From assembly GCF_001896135.2 (NCBI RefSeq), contig NZ_MPOH02000015.1, positions 353,321 through 417,320 of the forward strand: a stretch of DNA of 64,000 nt, read 5' to 3'. This DNA comes from Streptomyces phaeoluteigriseus (GTDB lineage: Bacteria > Actinomycetota > Actinomycetes > Streptomycetales > Streptomycetaceae). The position numbers were made by a program, and so were the translations under genes. Under the pieces are notes generated by a model that was not told where the DNA came from, did no database searches, and saw nothing but the letters and a program-made list of their open reading frames with translations. Numbering within the stretch: the first letter of the stretch is position 1; each line of letters opens with the position of its first letter. This document shows, piece after piece, positions 35,259 through 43,310 of the stretch.

Positions 35259-35863
35259 TCAGCGGGCTCGGTTGAGGGTCTGCAGCGCCGCCTTCAGGAG
35301 CTGACCGACCTGGGGCGTGCCCCCGGCGCCTCGGCCTGCGGTGCCACGGCGGCGACGGCCTCCTCGGCCTCGCGGGTCGCGTAGCCGAGGCCGATCAGGG
35401 CGGCGTGCAGCTGGTCGCGCCAGCCCTGGGTGACGGGCGTGCCCACGGCGGGGGCGCCGACCGGCGCGCCGAGGCGGTCCTTCAGCTCCAGCAGGAGCTT
35501 CTGGGCGCCCTTCTTGCCGATGCCGGGGACGGCGACGAGGGCCTTCTCGTCACCGGTGGCGACGGCTCTGCGCAGCGTGTCCGGCGAGTGGACCGCCAGC
35601 ATGGCCTGGGCGAGGCGGGGGCCGACCCCGCTCGCGGTCTGGAGCAGCTCGAAGACCTGGCGCTCGTCGTCGTCGGCGAAGCCGTACAGGGTGAGGGAGT
35701 CCTCGCGGACGACCAGGGAGGTGGCCAGTTTCGCCGGCCGCCCCACGCGCAGGCCGGAGAGCGTGTTCGGCGAGCACTGGACGGCGATGCCGATGCCGCC
35801 CACCTCGACCACCGCGGAGTCCGGGGCGAGGGCGGCGACCGGTCCGCTCACGAAGGCGATCAT
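35259..35863 (-). CDS. ruvA: Holliday junction DNA-binding protein RuvA (frameshift near the C-terminus)
   Basis: Tetramer that binds four-way junctions and loads RuvB. The start at 35863 (MIAFVSGPVAALAPDSAVVEVGG) overlaps the ruvC stop by 4 bp. Helix-hairpin-helix segments LLQTASGVGPRLAQAML and LVAVPGIGKKGAQKLL are present. The literal frame stops early at 35294 after PGARPRSVSS. Shifting at the G5 run near 35325 gives the normal tail GTPQVGQLLKAALQTLNRAR with TGA at 35259-35261. Corrected length is about 200 residues. Confidence 0.9.
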
Positions 35864-36389
35864 CCCGTACGGCCTTTCGATGTGTGCAGGGCGACGGCCT
35901 GCTGGAGTCGGTTCTGCGCGGGAGCGCGCCAGATGTGGCAGATGGCGAGGGCGAGGGCGTCGGCGGCGTCGGCGGGCCTGGGCGGCGCGCTCAGACGCAG
36001 CAGACGGGTCACCATGGCACCGACCTGGGCCTTGTCGGCGCGGCCGCTGCCGGTGACGGCCGCCTTGACCTCGCTGGGCGTGTGCAGGGCGACGGGGATG
36101 CCGCGGCGGGCGGCGCACAGCATGGCGACGGCGCTGGCCTGGGCGGTGCCCATGACCGTGCGCACGTTGTGCTGGCTGAACACCCGCTCGACGCCACGAA
36201 TTCGGGCCGGTGCTCGTCCAGCCACTGCTCGATGCCCTGCTCCACGGCGACGAGGCGCTGCCCCAACTCGGCGTCCGCGGGCGTCCGGACGACACCGACG
36301 CCGAGCATCGTGAGCGGCCGGCCCGCGACGCCCTCGACGACGCCCACACCGCATCGCGTGAGGCCGGGGTCCACCCCGAGTACGCGCAC
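35860..36389 (-). CDS. ruvC: Holliday junction resolvase RuvC (internal frameshift)
   Basis: Endonuclease that cleaves Holliday junctions. The start MRVLGVDPGLTRCGVGVVEG (36389) carries the first catalytic aspartate. The frame changes near 36192: EQWLDEHRPEFVA must be joined to VERVFSQHNVRTVMGTAQASAVAML of another frame, which needs one G restored in GTGGCGTCGAG. The second part contains the remaining active-site region (RPADAADALALAICH). Corrected length is about 176 residues. It starts the ruvC-ruvA-ruvB unit. Confidence 0.9.
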
Positions 36390-36463
36390 GTGCCCTCCCC
36401 TCGTGATCTCGTCATCCGGTGATCTCTGACGGTCGTCAGGCTATCCGCTGCCACCGACAACGA

Positions 36464-36499
36464 CGTCGGGCCGGTAGGACGTGTCCCACCGGCCCGACG
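36464..36499 (-). terminator. yebC terminator
   Basis: CGTCGGGCCGGT at 36464-36475 pairs perfectly with ACCGGCCCGACG at 36488-36499, and the loop can form an extra GGAC/GTCC pairing. It lies 24 nt past the yebC stop. Confidence 0.75.
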
Positions 36500-36522
36500 A
36501 ATCCGCTCGGTTCGCGGTCGCG

Positions 36523-37275
36523 CTACGCGTCGACCTTCTCCATGACCTCGTCGCTGACGTCGAAGTTGGCGAAGACGTTCTGCACGTCGTCGCTGTCCTC
36601 GAGCGCGTCGATCAGCTTGAAGATCTTCCTGGCGCCCTCCTCGTCCAGCTCGACCTGCATGGTCGGGACGAAGTTGGCGTCGGCGGAGTCGTAGTCGATG
36701 CCGGCGTCCTGGAGGGCGGTGCGGACCGCGACCAGGTCGGTGGCCTCGCTGATGACCTCGAAGGACTCCCCGAGGTCATTGACCTCTTCGGCGCCCGCGT
36801 CCAGGACGGCGCCGAGCACGTCGTCCTCGGTCAGCTCGCCCTTGGGGACGATGACGACGCCCTTGCGGTGGAAGAGGTACGACACCGAACCCGGGTCGGC
36901 CATGGAGCCGCCGTTGCGGGTCATGGCGACGCGGACGTCGGAGGCGGCACGGTTGCGGTTGTCGGTGAGGCACTCGATGAGCACCGCGACGCCGTTCGGG
37001 CCGTAGCCCTCGTACATGATCGTCTCGTAGTCGGCACCGCCGGCCTCAAGGCCACCGCCGCGCTTGACCGCGGAGTCGATGTTCTTGTTCGGTACCGACG
37101 ACTTCTTCGCCTTCTGGATGGCGTCGTAGAGCGTCGGATTGCCGTCGATGTCGACGCCGCCCATGCGCGCCGCGACCTCGATGTTCTTGATCAGCTTCGC
37201 GAAGAGCTTGCCGCGCTTGGCGTCGATCACGGCCTTCTTGTGCTTCGTCGTGGCCCATTTAGAGTGGCCGGACAT
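36523..37275 (-). CDS. yebC: YebC/PmpR family protein (TACO1-like)
   Basis: The 250 residues start MSGHSKWATTKHKKAVIDAKRGKLFAKLIKNIEVAARMGG, the family hallmark. They continue with NIDSAVKRG, YEGYGPNGVAVLIECLTDNRNRAASDVR and LFHRKGVV. The family was long annotated as a transcriptional regulator and now also has evidence for a role in translation of difficult sequences; which applies here is unknown. It is placed between pdxT and ruvC as in most actinobacteria. Confidence 0.94.
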   Translation of the reverse strand: MSGHSKWATTKHKKAVIDAKRGKLFAKLIKNIEVAARMGGVDIDGNPTLYDAIQKAKKSSVPNKNIDSAVKRGGGLEAGGADYETIMYEGYGPNGVAVLIECLTDNRNRAASDVRVAMTRNGGSMADPGSVSYLFHRKGVVIVPKGELTEDDVLGAVLDAGAEEVNDLGESFEVISEATDLVAVRTALQDAGIDYDSADANFVPTMQVELDEEGARKIFKLIDALEDSDDVQNVFANFDVSDEVMEKVDA

Positions 37276-37323
37276 CTGCCTGTCTCCTTCGCGTAACCCA
37301 TCTCTGCATGAACGCCAGAGATC

Positions 37324-37932
37324 CTACAAGGACTCCGGTGTCCGGTAGGCGCGCACCATGTCCACGAACAGGGCGTGCACGCGGTGGTCGCCCGTCAGCT
37401 CCGGGTGGAACGACGTGGCCAGCGCGTTCCCCTGGCGGACGGCGACGATGTGACCCTGGTGCTCGGCCAGCACCTCGGCGCGGGCACCGACCGACTCGAC
37501 CCAGGGGGCGCGAATGAAGACGCCCTCCACAGGATCGCCCTCGACGCCCTTGATGTCGACGGCTGCTTCGAAGGACTCGTTCTGCCGTCCGAAGGCGTTG
37601 CGGCGCACGATCATGTCGATGCCGCCGACGGTCTCCTGGCCCGAGCGCGGGTCGAGGATCTTGTCGGCGAGCAGGATCAGGCCGGCGCAGGTGCCGTAGA
37701 CGGGCAGACCGGCCCGCACGCGCGCGCGCAGGGGCTCCAGTACGCCGAAGAGGACGGCCAGCTTGGAGATGGTGGTGGACTCGCCGCCGGGGATGACCAG
37801 GCCGTCGACCTCGGCGAGTTCCTCGGGGCGCCTGACCGGCCTGGCCACGGCGTCGGCCGCGGCCAGGGCGATGAGGTGCTCCCGTACGTCGCCCTGGAGG
37901 GCCAGGACGCCGATGACAGGTGCGTCGCTCAC
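37324..37932 (-). CDS. pdxT: Pyridoxal 5'-phosphate synthase glutaminase subunit PdxT
   Basis: Supplies ammonia from glutamine to PdxS for one-step PLP synthesis. The 202 residues have IGVLALQGDVREHL, LVIPGGESTTISKL, the nucleophile region VYGTCAGLILLA (Cys in GTCAG) and the His-Glu pair near ATSFHPELTGD. It is followed closely by yebC, and the pdxS stop lies 4 nt upstream of its start, so it is cotranscribed with pdxS. Confidence 0.95.
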   Translation of the reverse strand: MSDAPVIGVLALQGDVREHLIALAAADAVARPVRRPEELAEVDGLVIPGGESTTISKLAVLFGVLEPLRARVRAGLPVYGTCAGLILLADKILDPRSGQETVGGIDMIVRRNAFGRQNESFEAAVDIKGVEGDPVEGVFIRAPWVESVGARAEVLAEHQGHIVAVRQGNALATSFHPELTGDHRVHALFVDMVRAYRTPESL

Positions 37933-37936
37933 GTGA

Positions 37937-38842
37937 CTACCAGCCGCGGTTGGCGTAGCGCTCGGTCTCGGGGAGCGTGTCGCAGTTGATGCCGACCATG
38001 GCCTCGCCGAGGTTGCGGGACGCGTCCGCGATGATCTTCGGGTCGTCGTAGAAGGTGGTCGCCTTCACGATGGCGGCGGCGCGCTTGGCCGGGTCGCCGG
38101 ACTTGAAGATGCCGGAGCCGACGAAGACGCCCTCGGCGCCGAGCTGGCGCATCAGGGCGGCGTCGGCGGGGGTGGCCACGCCACCGGCGGAGAACAGCAC
38201 GACCGGCAGCTTGCCCAGCTCGGCGACCTCCTTGACCAGCTCGTACGGGGCGCGCAGGTCCTTGGCGGCGGCGTACAGCTCGTTGTTGTCGTAGCCGCGG
38301 AGCCTGGCGATCTCGTTCTTGATCTGGCGCAGGTGGCGGACCGCCTCGACGACGTTGCCGGTACCGGCCTCGCCCTTGGAGCGGATCATCGCGGCGCCCT
38401 CGGCGATGCGGCGCAGGGCCTCGCCCAGGTTGGTGGCGCCGCAGACGAACGGCGTGGTGAAGGCGAACTTGTCGCTGTGGTTGACCTCGTCGGCCGGGGT
38501 GAGGACCTCGGACTCGTCGATGTAGTCCACGCCGAGGGACTGGAGGACCTGGGCCTCGACGAAGTGGCCGATGCGGGACTTGGCCATGACCGGGATGGAG
38601 ACCGCCTCGATGATCTCCTCGATCATGTTCGGGTCCGACATCCGGGCCACGCCACCGTCCTTGCGGATGTCGGCGGGAACCCGCTCCAGGGCCATGACGG
38701 CGACGGCGCCCGCGTCCTCGGCGATCTTCGCCTGTTCCGCGTTGACGACGTCCATGATCACGCCGCCCTTGAGCTGCTCGGCCATGCCGCGCTTCACGCG
38801 CGCGGTGCCGGTCTCGGGGGCCTGGTTCTGGGTGCTGGACAC
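37937..38842 (-). CDS. pdxS: Pyridoxal 5'-phosphate synthase subunit PdxS
   Basis: TIM-barrel synthase that makes PLP from ribose 5-phosphate, glyceraldehyde 3-phosphate and ammonia. The 301 residues include GTARVKRGMAEQLKGGVIMDVVNAEQAKIAEDAGAVAVMALERVPADIR, VSIPVMAKSRIGHFVEAQVLQ with the Schiff-base lysine, and FSAGGVATPADAALMRQLGAEGVFVGSGIFKS. Very highly conserved. First gene of pdxS-pdxT. Confidence 0.97.
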   Translation of the reverse strand: MSSTQNQAPETGTARVKRGMAEQLKGGVIMDVVNAEQAKIAEDAGAVAVMALERVPADIRKDGGVARMSDPNMIEEIIEAVSIPVMAKSRIGHFVEAQVLQSLGVDYIDESEVLTPADEVNHSDKFAFTTPFVCGATNLGEALRRIAEGAAMIRSKGEAGTGNVVEAVRHLRQIKNEIARLRGYDNNELYAAAKDLRAPYELVKEVAELGKLPVVLFSAGGVATPADAALMRQLGAEGVFVGSGIFKSGDPAKRAAAIVKATTFYDDPKIIADASRNLGEAMVGINCDTLPETERYANRGW

Positions 38843-38988
38843 GGGTTGACCTCACTGAAGGGAAAGAGGGTTTTCTACCGCACTGAGGAAACGCGAGTGG
38901 ACCAGTCCACAGCAAGGGCCAATGGGAAGCCGGTGGATCCTTTTCGGCCGGGGTCTGGCGCGGCTCCCTCCGGCCGTGTCGCCTGCCG

Positions 38989-39105
38989 GTCGCCTTCCAC
39001 GTCGCTTCCGCGCCTCTTGCCATGTCGCTTTCCACGTCGCTTCGGTGCCTCTTGCCGTGTCGCTTCCCGCGTCGCTTCGGTGCCTCTCGCCGTGTCGCTC
39101 TGCGG
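38989..39105. repeat. 35-bp tandem repeat (three units plus a partial fourth)
   Basis: Units at 38989-39023, 39024-39058 and 39059-39093, with a partial one at 39094-39105. Each has a 12-bp part like GTCGCTTTCCAC followed by a 23-bp part beginning GTCGCTTCGGTGCCTCTTG. The period is not a multiple of 3 and no gene is present, so this is an intergenic minisatellite. Confidence 0.8.
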
Positions 39106-39222
39106 CGGGTCGGCGGGCCCGGTCGCGGGTCACCGGCGGGACGGAGGTCAGAGTCTGCGCGGGCTGACGCACACGACCTCCTCGCGGGGCCTGAGCGCCG
39201 GCGCCGCCGGCGCCGGGGCCGC

Positions 39223-39356
39223 GCCACGCCGGGCGAACTCCAGGACCATGCGCGGCCGGTCGCTGGTGCCACGCCGGGCGAACTCCGGGACGGCACGCGG
39301 CCGTCGCCGGGGCCGCGCGGCGCGGGGTGGACCCCGGGACGGTGCGCGGCCGGGCG
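39223..39356. repeat. Degenerate tandem repeat of about 45 bp (three copies)
   Basis: GCCACGCCGGGCGAACTCC occurs at 39223 and again at 39268, each followed by a similar GGAC...GCGGCCG segment. A third, more diverged copy begins near 39312. It lies in the same gene-free interval as the 35-bp repeat. Confidence 0.6.
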
Positions 39357-39491
39357 GGCCTGACCCAGGCCGGCGGGCCGGCGACCGCCACGGTCGGCGG
39401 GGGCAGCACTCGGCGGTGCGGGTGAAGTCGGAACCGTCCCGCCCACGCGACGGGCACGCTCAGGCGACCACCGGCGTCGTGCCCCCGGTGG

Positions 39492-40037
39492 TCACGACCG
39501 CGAACGGCCGATGAGCACGGCGGGCGGCTCGTCGTCCATCTCGAAGGCCATCGGGAACGGGGCGTGGCCGGCCAGCCGGAACCAGCGCACCTTGCGGTGC
39601 TCGCGCAGCCTGCGGGCACCGCCCACCGCGTCGTTGTGGAAGCGGCGGGCCATGGGCACCCGCAGGACGGCCTCCGTCAGCTCGTGCGCCGCGGCCTCTC
39701 CCCCGGGCGCCTCACGGACGGCCTCCAGCTGCTGTACGTCCGCGAAGACCGCCCGCAGCGCCTGGCTCAGGTCGCTCTCGGCGACCTCCCGCTGCTCCTC
39801 CTCGGCCTGCCGGGCGGCGTGCGCGGCCTCGTACAGCACGATCGAGGCGGCCGGGTCGAGCACGCCCGAGGTGGCCAGTTCCTGGGCCACGGACGCCCTG
39901 CGCAGCAGTTGCGCGTCCAGTGCGGCGCGGGCGGCGTCGATACGGGCGTGCAGCCGGTCCAGGCGTCCCGCCGTCCAGCTCAGGTAGAGGCCGATGGCGA
40001 CGAGGAGGACGAGGATCCAGATGAGGGTTGCGGTCAC
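39492..40037 (-). CDS. Membrane-anchored coiled-coil protein of unknown function
   Basis: The GTG at 40035-40037 gives 181 residues starting VTATLIWILVLLVAIGLYLSWTAGRLDRLHARIDAARAALDAQLLRRA: one N-terminal transmembrane helix, then a long helical segment resembling LemA-type proteins. The middle (EAAHAARQAEEEQREVAESDLSQALRAVF) is coiled-coil-like and the C-terminus (RFHNDAVGGARRLREHRKVRWFRLAGHAPFP) is conserved-looking. Function unknown. It follows pimA on the same strand, so a link to the envelope lipid genes is possible but unproven. Confidence 0.75.
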   Translation of the reverse strand: MTATLIWILVLLVAIGLYLSWTAGRLDRLHARIDAARAALDAQLLRRASVAQELATSGVLDPAASIVLYEAAHAARQAEEEQREVAESDLSQALRAVFADVQQLEAVREAPGGEAAAHELTEAVLRVPMARRFHNDAVGGARRLREHRKVRWFRLAGHAPFPMAFEMDDEPPAVLIGRSRS

Positions 40038-40152
40038 GGGCCGCAAGGCTAGTCGCTCCGCGGGCTCGGCCGGGATGCCTCCCGTGGCCGTCTGCCGGGA
40101 CCTGCCGCCCGCGCGCGGGCCAACCCCTCCGGCGCCGGACGGACCCTGTCCT

Positions 40153-40207
40153 CGAACTACCTGAGCAGGCACCCCTGGACGAACTACCCGAGCAGGCACC
40201 CCGGGGC
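40153..40207. repeat. 27-bp direct repeat (two copies)
   Basis: CGAACTACCTGAGCAGGCAC at 40153 recurs with one change (CCCGAGC) at 40180. It lies in the 211-nt gap between pimA and the coiled-coil gene, where I see no gene. Confidence 0.6.
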
Positions 40208-40248
40208 GGGCCGGCTCACCCGGCCGGTGCCGTCACGTCTGCCCCGCG

Positions 40249-41415
40249 TCAGTCCCGGGCCAGGCCGAAGCGTGCCCGCAGGCCCGGGGAGCCTCTGTCG
40301 TCCGCCGCCACGGCCGCCGCGCCCGCCGTCACGGTCTCGTACACGGAGAGGATGTCCGCGCCGACCGTCGACCAGTCGAAGCGCCGGACATGGGCGCTTC
40401 CGCGGGCGCGCAGGCCGGCCCGCCGCTCTGGGTCGCCGAGCAGCCGTACGGCCGCCTCGGCCAGCGCGTCCGGGTCCTCGTTGGTGAACAGATCGCCCGC
40501 GCCGCCCTGGTCGAGCACCTGGGCGAAGGCGTCGAGGTCGGAGGCGAGCACCGGGGCCCCCGCCGACATGGCCTCGACCAGGACGATGCCGAAGCTCTCG
40601 CCACCGGTGTTGGGGGCGACGTACAGGTCGATGCTGCGCAGGAAGCGGGCCTTGTCCTCGTCACTGACCATGCCGAGGAACTCCACCCGGGAGCGCAGTT
40701 CCTTCGGGAGGTTGCCGACGGCCTCCTCCTCGTCGCCCCGTCCGGCCACCAGCAGCCGCGCGTCGGGACACTCGGCGAAGATCTTCGGCAGAGCGGCCAT
40801 CAGCACCGGCAGGCCCTTGCGGGGCTCGTCGATGCGGCCGACGAAGCCGATCGTCCCGCCCTGCCACTCGGGGTTGGGCTCGGCGCGGGCGAAGAAGTCG
40901 ACGTCGACGCCGTTGGGGATGACCACGGCGTCCCCTCCGAGGTGTTCCACCAGGGTGCGGCGGGCGTACTCGCTCACCGCGATCCGCGCGCTGATCTTCT
41001 CCAGGGCGGCCTGGAGGATCGAGTAGGCGGCGATCATCGCGCGCGAGCGCGGGTTCGACGTGTGGAAGGTCGCCACGATCGGGCCCTGCGCCGCCCAGCA
41101 GGTCAGCAGCCCGAGCGACGGCGAGGTCGGTTCGTGGATGTGGACCACGTCGAAGGCGCCGTCGTGCAGCCAGCGGCGTACCCGGGCGGCGCTCAGGAAG
41201 CCGAAGTTCAGCCGGGCCACCGAGCCGTTGTACGGCACCGGGACGGCACGGCCGGCCGAGACGACGTACGTCGGGAGCGGGGTGTCGTCGTCGGCGGGAG
41301 CGAGGACGGACACCTCGTGGCCGAGCCGGATGAAGTACTCGGCGAGGTCGCGGATGTGGAACTGGACGCCACCGGGCACGTCCCAGGAATAGGGGCAGAC
41401 GATGCCGATTCTCAC
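40249..41415 (-). CDS. pimA: Phosphatidylinositol alpha-mannosyltransferase PimA (GT4)
   Basis: Adds the first mannose to phosphatidylinositol on the inner face of the membrane. The GTG at 41415 overlaps the acyltransferase stop (GTGA) and gives 388 residues starting VRIGIVCPYSWDVPGGVQFHIRDLAEY, near identical in pattern to known PimA. GT-B features include IHEPTSPSLGLL, TFHTSNPRS, GFVGRIDEPRKGLPVL and the EX7E motif ESFGIVLVE. The gene order pgsA-patA-pimA supports the call. Confidence 0.94.
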   Translation of the reverse strand: MRIGIVCPYSWDVPGGVQFHIRDLAEYFIRLGHEVSVLAPADDDTPLPTYVVSAGRAVPVPYNGSVARLNFGFLSAARVRRWLHDGAFDVVHIHEPTSPSLGLLTCWAAQGPIVATFHTSNPRSRAMIAAYSILQAALEKISARIAVSEYARRTLVEHLGGDAVVIPNGVDVDFFARAEPNPEWQGGTIGFVGRIDEPRKGLPVLMAALPKIFAECPDARLLVAGRGDEEEAVGNLPKELRSRVEFLGMVSDEDKARFLRSIDLYVAPNTGGESFGIVLVEAMSAGAPVLASDLDAFAQVLDQGGAGDLFTNEDPDALAEAAVRLLGDPERRAGLRARGSAHVRRFDWSTVGADILSVYETVTAGAAAVAADDRGSPGLRARFGLARD

Positions 41416-42320
41416 TCGGGTCCCTTCGCGGGTTCGAGATCGGCGAGCCACAGCCGCTGGAGCATGTGCCAGTCCTCCGGATGTTCGGCGATCCCCGTGG
41501 CGAAGACGTCTGCCAGCGCCTGTGTCATGACAGACGTCCGCTCGGCCCGCGTGCCTGACTCGGGTACCGGGATCGGGGGATGGATGCGGCCCCGCATGAC
41601 GGGCGAGTCGTCGTACCAGAGCGTGGCGGACAGCAGCAGTGCGCCGGTCTGCTGGGCGAGCAGGGCCGGTCCGCCGGGCATGCGCGCGGTGGCACCGAAG
41701 AACTCGACCTCGACGCCGGACGCGGACAGGTCGCGGTCGGCGACCAGACAGACCAGGCCGCCGTCGCGCAGCCGCCGGGCGAGGGTGCCGAAGGCGGTGC
41801 CGCCGTTGTGCGGCAGGACCTCCATGCCGAGGCCCTCGCGGTAGGCGACGAAGCGGTCGTAGAGCGTCTCGGGCTTGAGGCGTTCGGCGACCGTGGTGAA
41901 CGGGAGGCCCAGTGCGGTGGTGGCCCAGGCACCGGCAAGGTCCCAGTTGGCCAGGTGCGGCAGCGCGAGGACGACGCCCTTGCCGGCCGCGAGGCCGTCG
42001 GTGAGGTGGTGCAGGCCCTCGGGCTCGAACCCGGACGCGACCCGCTCCGGGCTCCAGGCGGGCAGGCGGAACGACTCCATCCAGTAGCGCAGGTAGGAGC
42101 GCATGCCCGCGCGCGACAGTTCGGCCAGCCGTTCCGGGCTCGCGTCCGGCACCACGCGCGCGTAGTTGCTCTCCAGCCGCTGCACGCCCTTGCCGCGCCG
42201 CTTCCAGGCGAGGTCGGCGAGGGAACGGCCGAGGCGGACCGCCACCGGCTCGGGGAGCCTCTTGACGGTGCTCCAGCCGAGCCCGTACAGCCCGTCGGTC
42301 AGCTGGTCACGTGCGCTCAC
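41412..42320 (-). CDS. patA: Phosphatidylinositol mannoside acyltransferase (PatA-like)
   Basis: LpxL/HtrB-family acyltransferase predicted to acylate the mannose of PIM. The 302 residues contain the HX4D catalytic motif as HLANWD, plus YWMESFRLP and PHNGGTAFGTLARRLRDGGLVCLVADRDLS and MPGGPALLAQQTGALLL, all typical of the family. Overlaps both neighbours by 4 bp (pgsA upstream, pimA downstream), indicating tight coupling of the three lipid genes. Confidence 0.92.
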   Translation of the reverse strand: MSARDQLTDGLYGLGWSTVKRLPEPVAVRLGRSLADLAWKRRGKGVQRLESNYARVVPDASPERLAELSRAGMRSYLRYWMESFRLPAWSPERVASGFEPEGLHHLTDGLAAGKGVVLALPHLANWDLAGAWATTALGLPFTTVAERLKPETLYDRFVAYREGLGMEVLPHNGGTAFGTLARRLRDGGLVCLVADRDLSASGVEVEFFGATARMPGGPALLAQQTGALLLSATLWYDDSPVMRGRIHPPIPVPESGTRAERTSVMTQALADVFATGIAEHPEDWHMLQRLWLADLEPAKGPE

Positions 42321-42997
42321 TGGGCCGCCTCACGCCCCTCGGACGACTGCCGGCCCGCCGCGGTCTCCGCGTCGGCCTCCGCCGCCTCGCGCCGGACGGT
42401 GACGACCCGCTGGATCAGCGTGACCACGCTGCCGACGGCGACGAGCCACAGGGCGACCGGCAGCAGGTACTGGATCCCCGGCACGCCGAACGCGTGCAGG
42501 CCCGCGAGCCCGGCCGCGACCAGCGACACCACGAGCCGCTCGGCGCGCTCGACGAGCCCGTTGACCGCGACGGGCAGCCCGATCGACTCGCCGCGCGCCT
42601 TGGTGTACGACACGACCTGGCCGCTGGCCAGGCAGAAGATCGAGACGGCGCACAGGACGTTGTCGTCGCCGTGGCCCGCGTACCAGAGGGCGAAGCCGCC
42701 GAAGATCGCGCCGTCGGCGACCCGGTCGAGCGTGGAGTCCAGGAAGGCGCCCCAGCGGCTGGAGCGGCCGAGCTGGCGGGCCATGTTGCCGTCGACGAGG
42801 TCGGAGAACACGAACAGCGTGATCACGACCGTGCCCCAGAAGAACTCGCCCATGGGGTAGAAGACCAGCGCGCCCGCGACCACTCCGGCGGTGCCGACAA
42901 GCGTGACCGTGTCGGGGCTCACGCCCCGGCGGATGAGAAACGCGGCGAACGGTGTGAGGACACGCGTGAAGAATGCACGCGCGTACTTGTTCAGCAT
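42317..42997 (-). CDS. pgsA: Phosphatidylinositol (phosphate) synthase, CDP-alcohol phosphatidyltransferase
   Basis: Makes the phosphatidylinositol core of PIMs from CDP-diacylglycerol and an inositol substrate. The 226 residues have about six membrane helices and an intact CDP-alcohol phosphotransferase motif DGX2ARX8GX3DX3D (DGNMARQLGRSSRWGAFLDS, with the final TLD). The start at 42997 (MLNKYARAFFTRVLTPF) has GGAAGG immediately upstream. First gene of pgsA-patA-pimA and divergent from the EF-G-like gene. Confidence 0.93.
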   Translation of the reverse strand: MLNKYARAFFTRVLTPFAAFLIRRGVSPDTVTLVGTAGVVAGALVFYPMGEFFWGTVVITLFVFSDLVDGNMARQLGRSSRWGAFLDSTLDRVADGAIFGGFALWYAGHGDDNVLCAVSIFCLASGQVVSYTKARGESIGLPVAVNGLVERAERLVVSLVAAGLAGLHAFGVPGIQYLLPVALWLVAVGSVVTLIQRVVTVRREAAEADAETAAGRQSSEGREAAQ

Positions 42998-43310
42998 GGC
43001 CTTCCCGAAGGTTGTATGGCCGCGCGGCCCCTGCTGGCCGCCGGCTGGCCCATCGTAGCCACGCGCGTGGGTGTACGACCGCCGGGCACCCGGGCCCGGT
43101 GTCAGGGCCCGGCCGCATCCGGGTCACGGCGGGGTCGTGCGCCCGGTCCGCGCCCCGGCCGTGTGTGTGGCCTCGTCGCGTCCTTCGTATGGACGCACCG
43201 TGACGGGAGTGGAAAGCTCGAAGGACCGCGGGCGCCGCCGGAGCCGCCACCGCACGCGGAGCCGCCGTGTCCGCGCCCCGATGACCTCACCGTGCACGGG
43301 AGGCAGAGAA
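42998..43310. other. Divergent promoter region between pgsA and the EF-G-like gene
   Basis: This 313-nt region holds no gene that I can support. It must contain the promoters of both divergent units. A GGGAGG ribosome-binding site for the plus-strand gene is at about 43299-43304. GC-rich inverted repeats around 43087-43110 (GGGCCCGG/CCGGGCCC type) are present but not diagnostic. Confidence 0.5.

Larger units (their letters stand above)
38843..39491. other. Gene-free, repeat-bearing interval upstream of pdxS
   Basis: No credible gene lies in this 649-nt interval. Open frames on both strands are only Arg/Ala/Pro-rich GC artefacts without ribosome-binding sites. It holds two tandem-repeat blocks, described separately. 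The pdxS promoter must lie within its first part, but I see no convincing -35/-10 pair. Confidence 0.6.

Noticed and set aside
31552..36389. secD, ruvA, ruvB and ruvC as genuine pseudogenes
   Set aside because: Each differs from an intact gene by one base in or near a GC run, and all catalytic regions are present in adjoining frames, so sequencing error is more likely.
38989..39105. CRISPR array
   Set aside because: The 35-bp units are contiguous with no unique spacers and no cas genes nearby.
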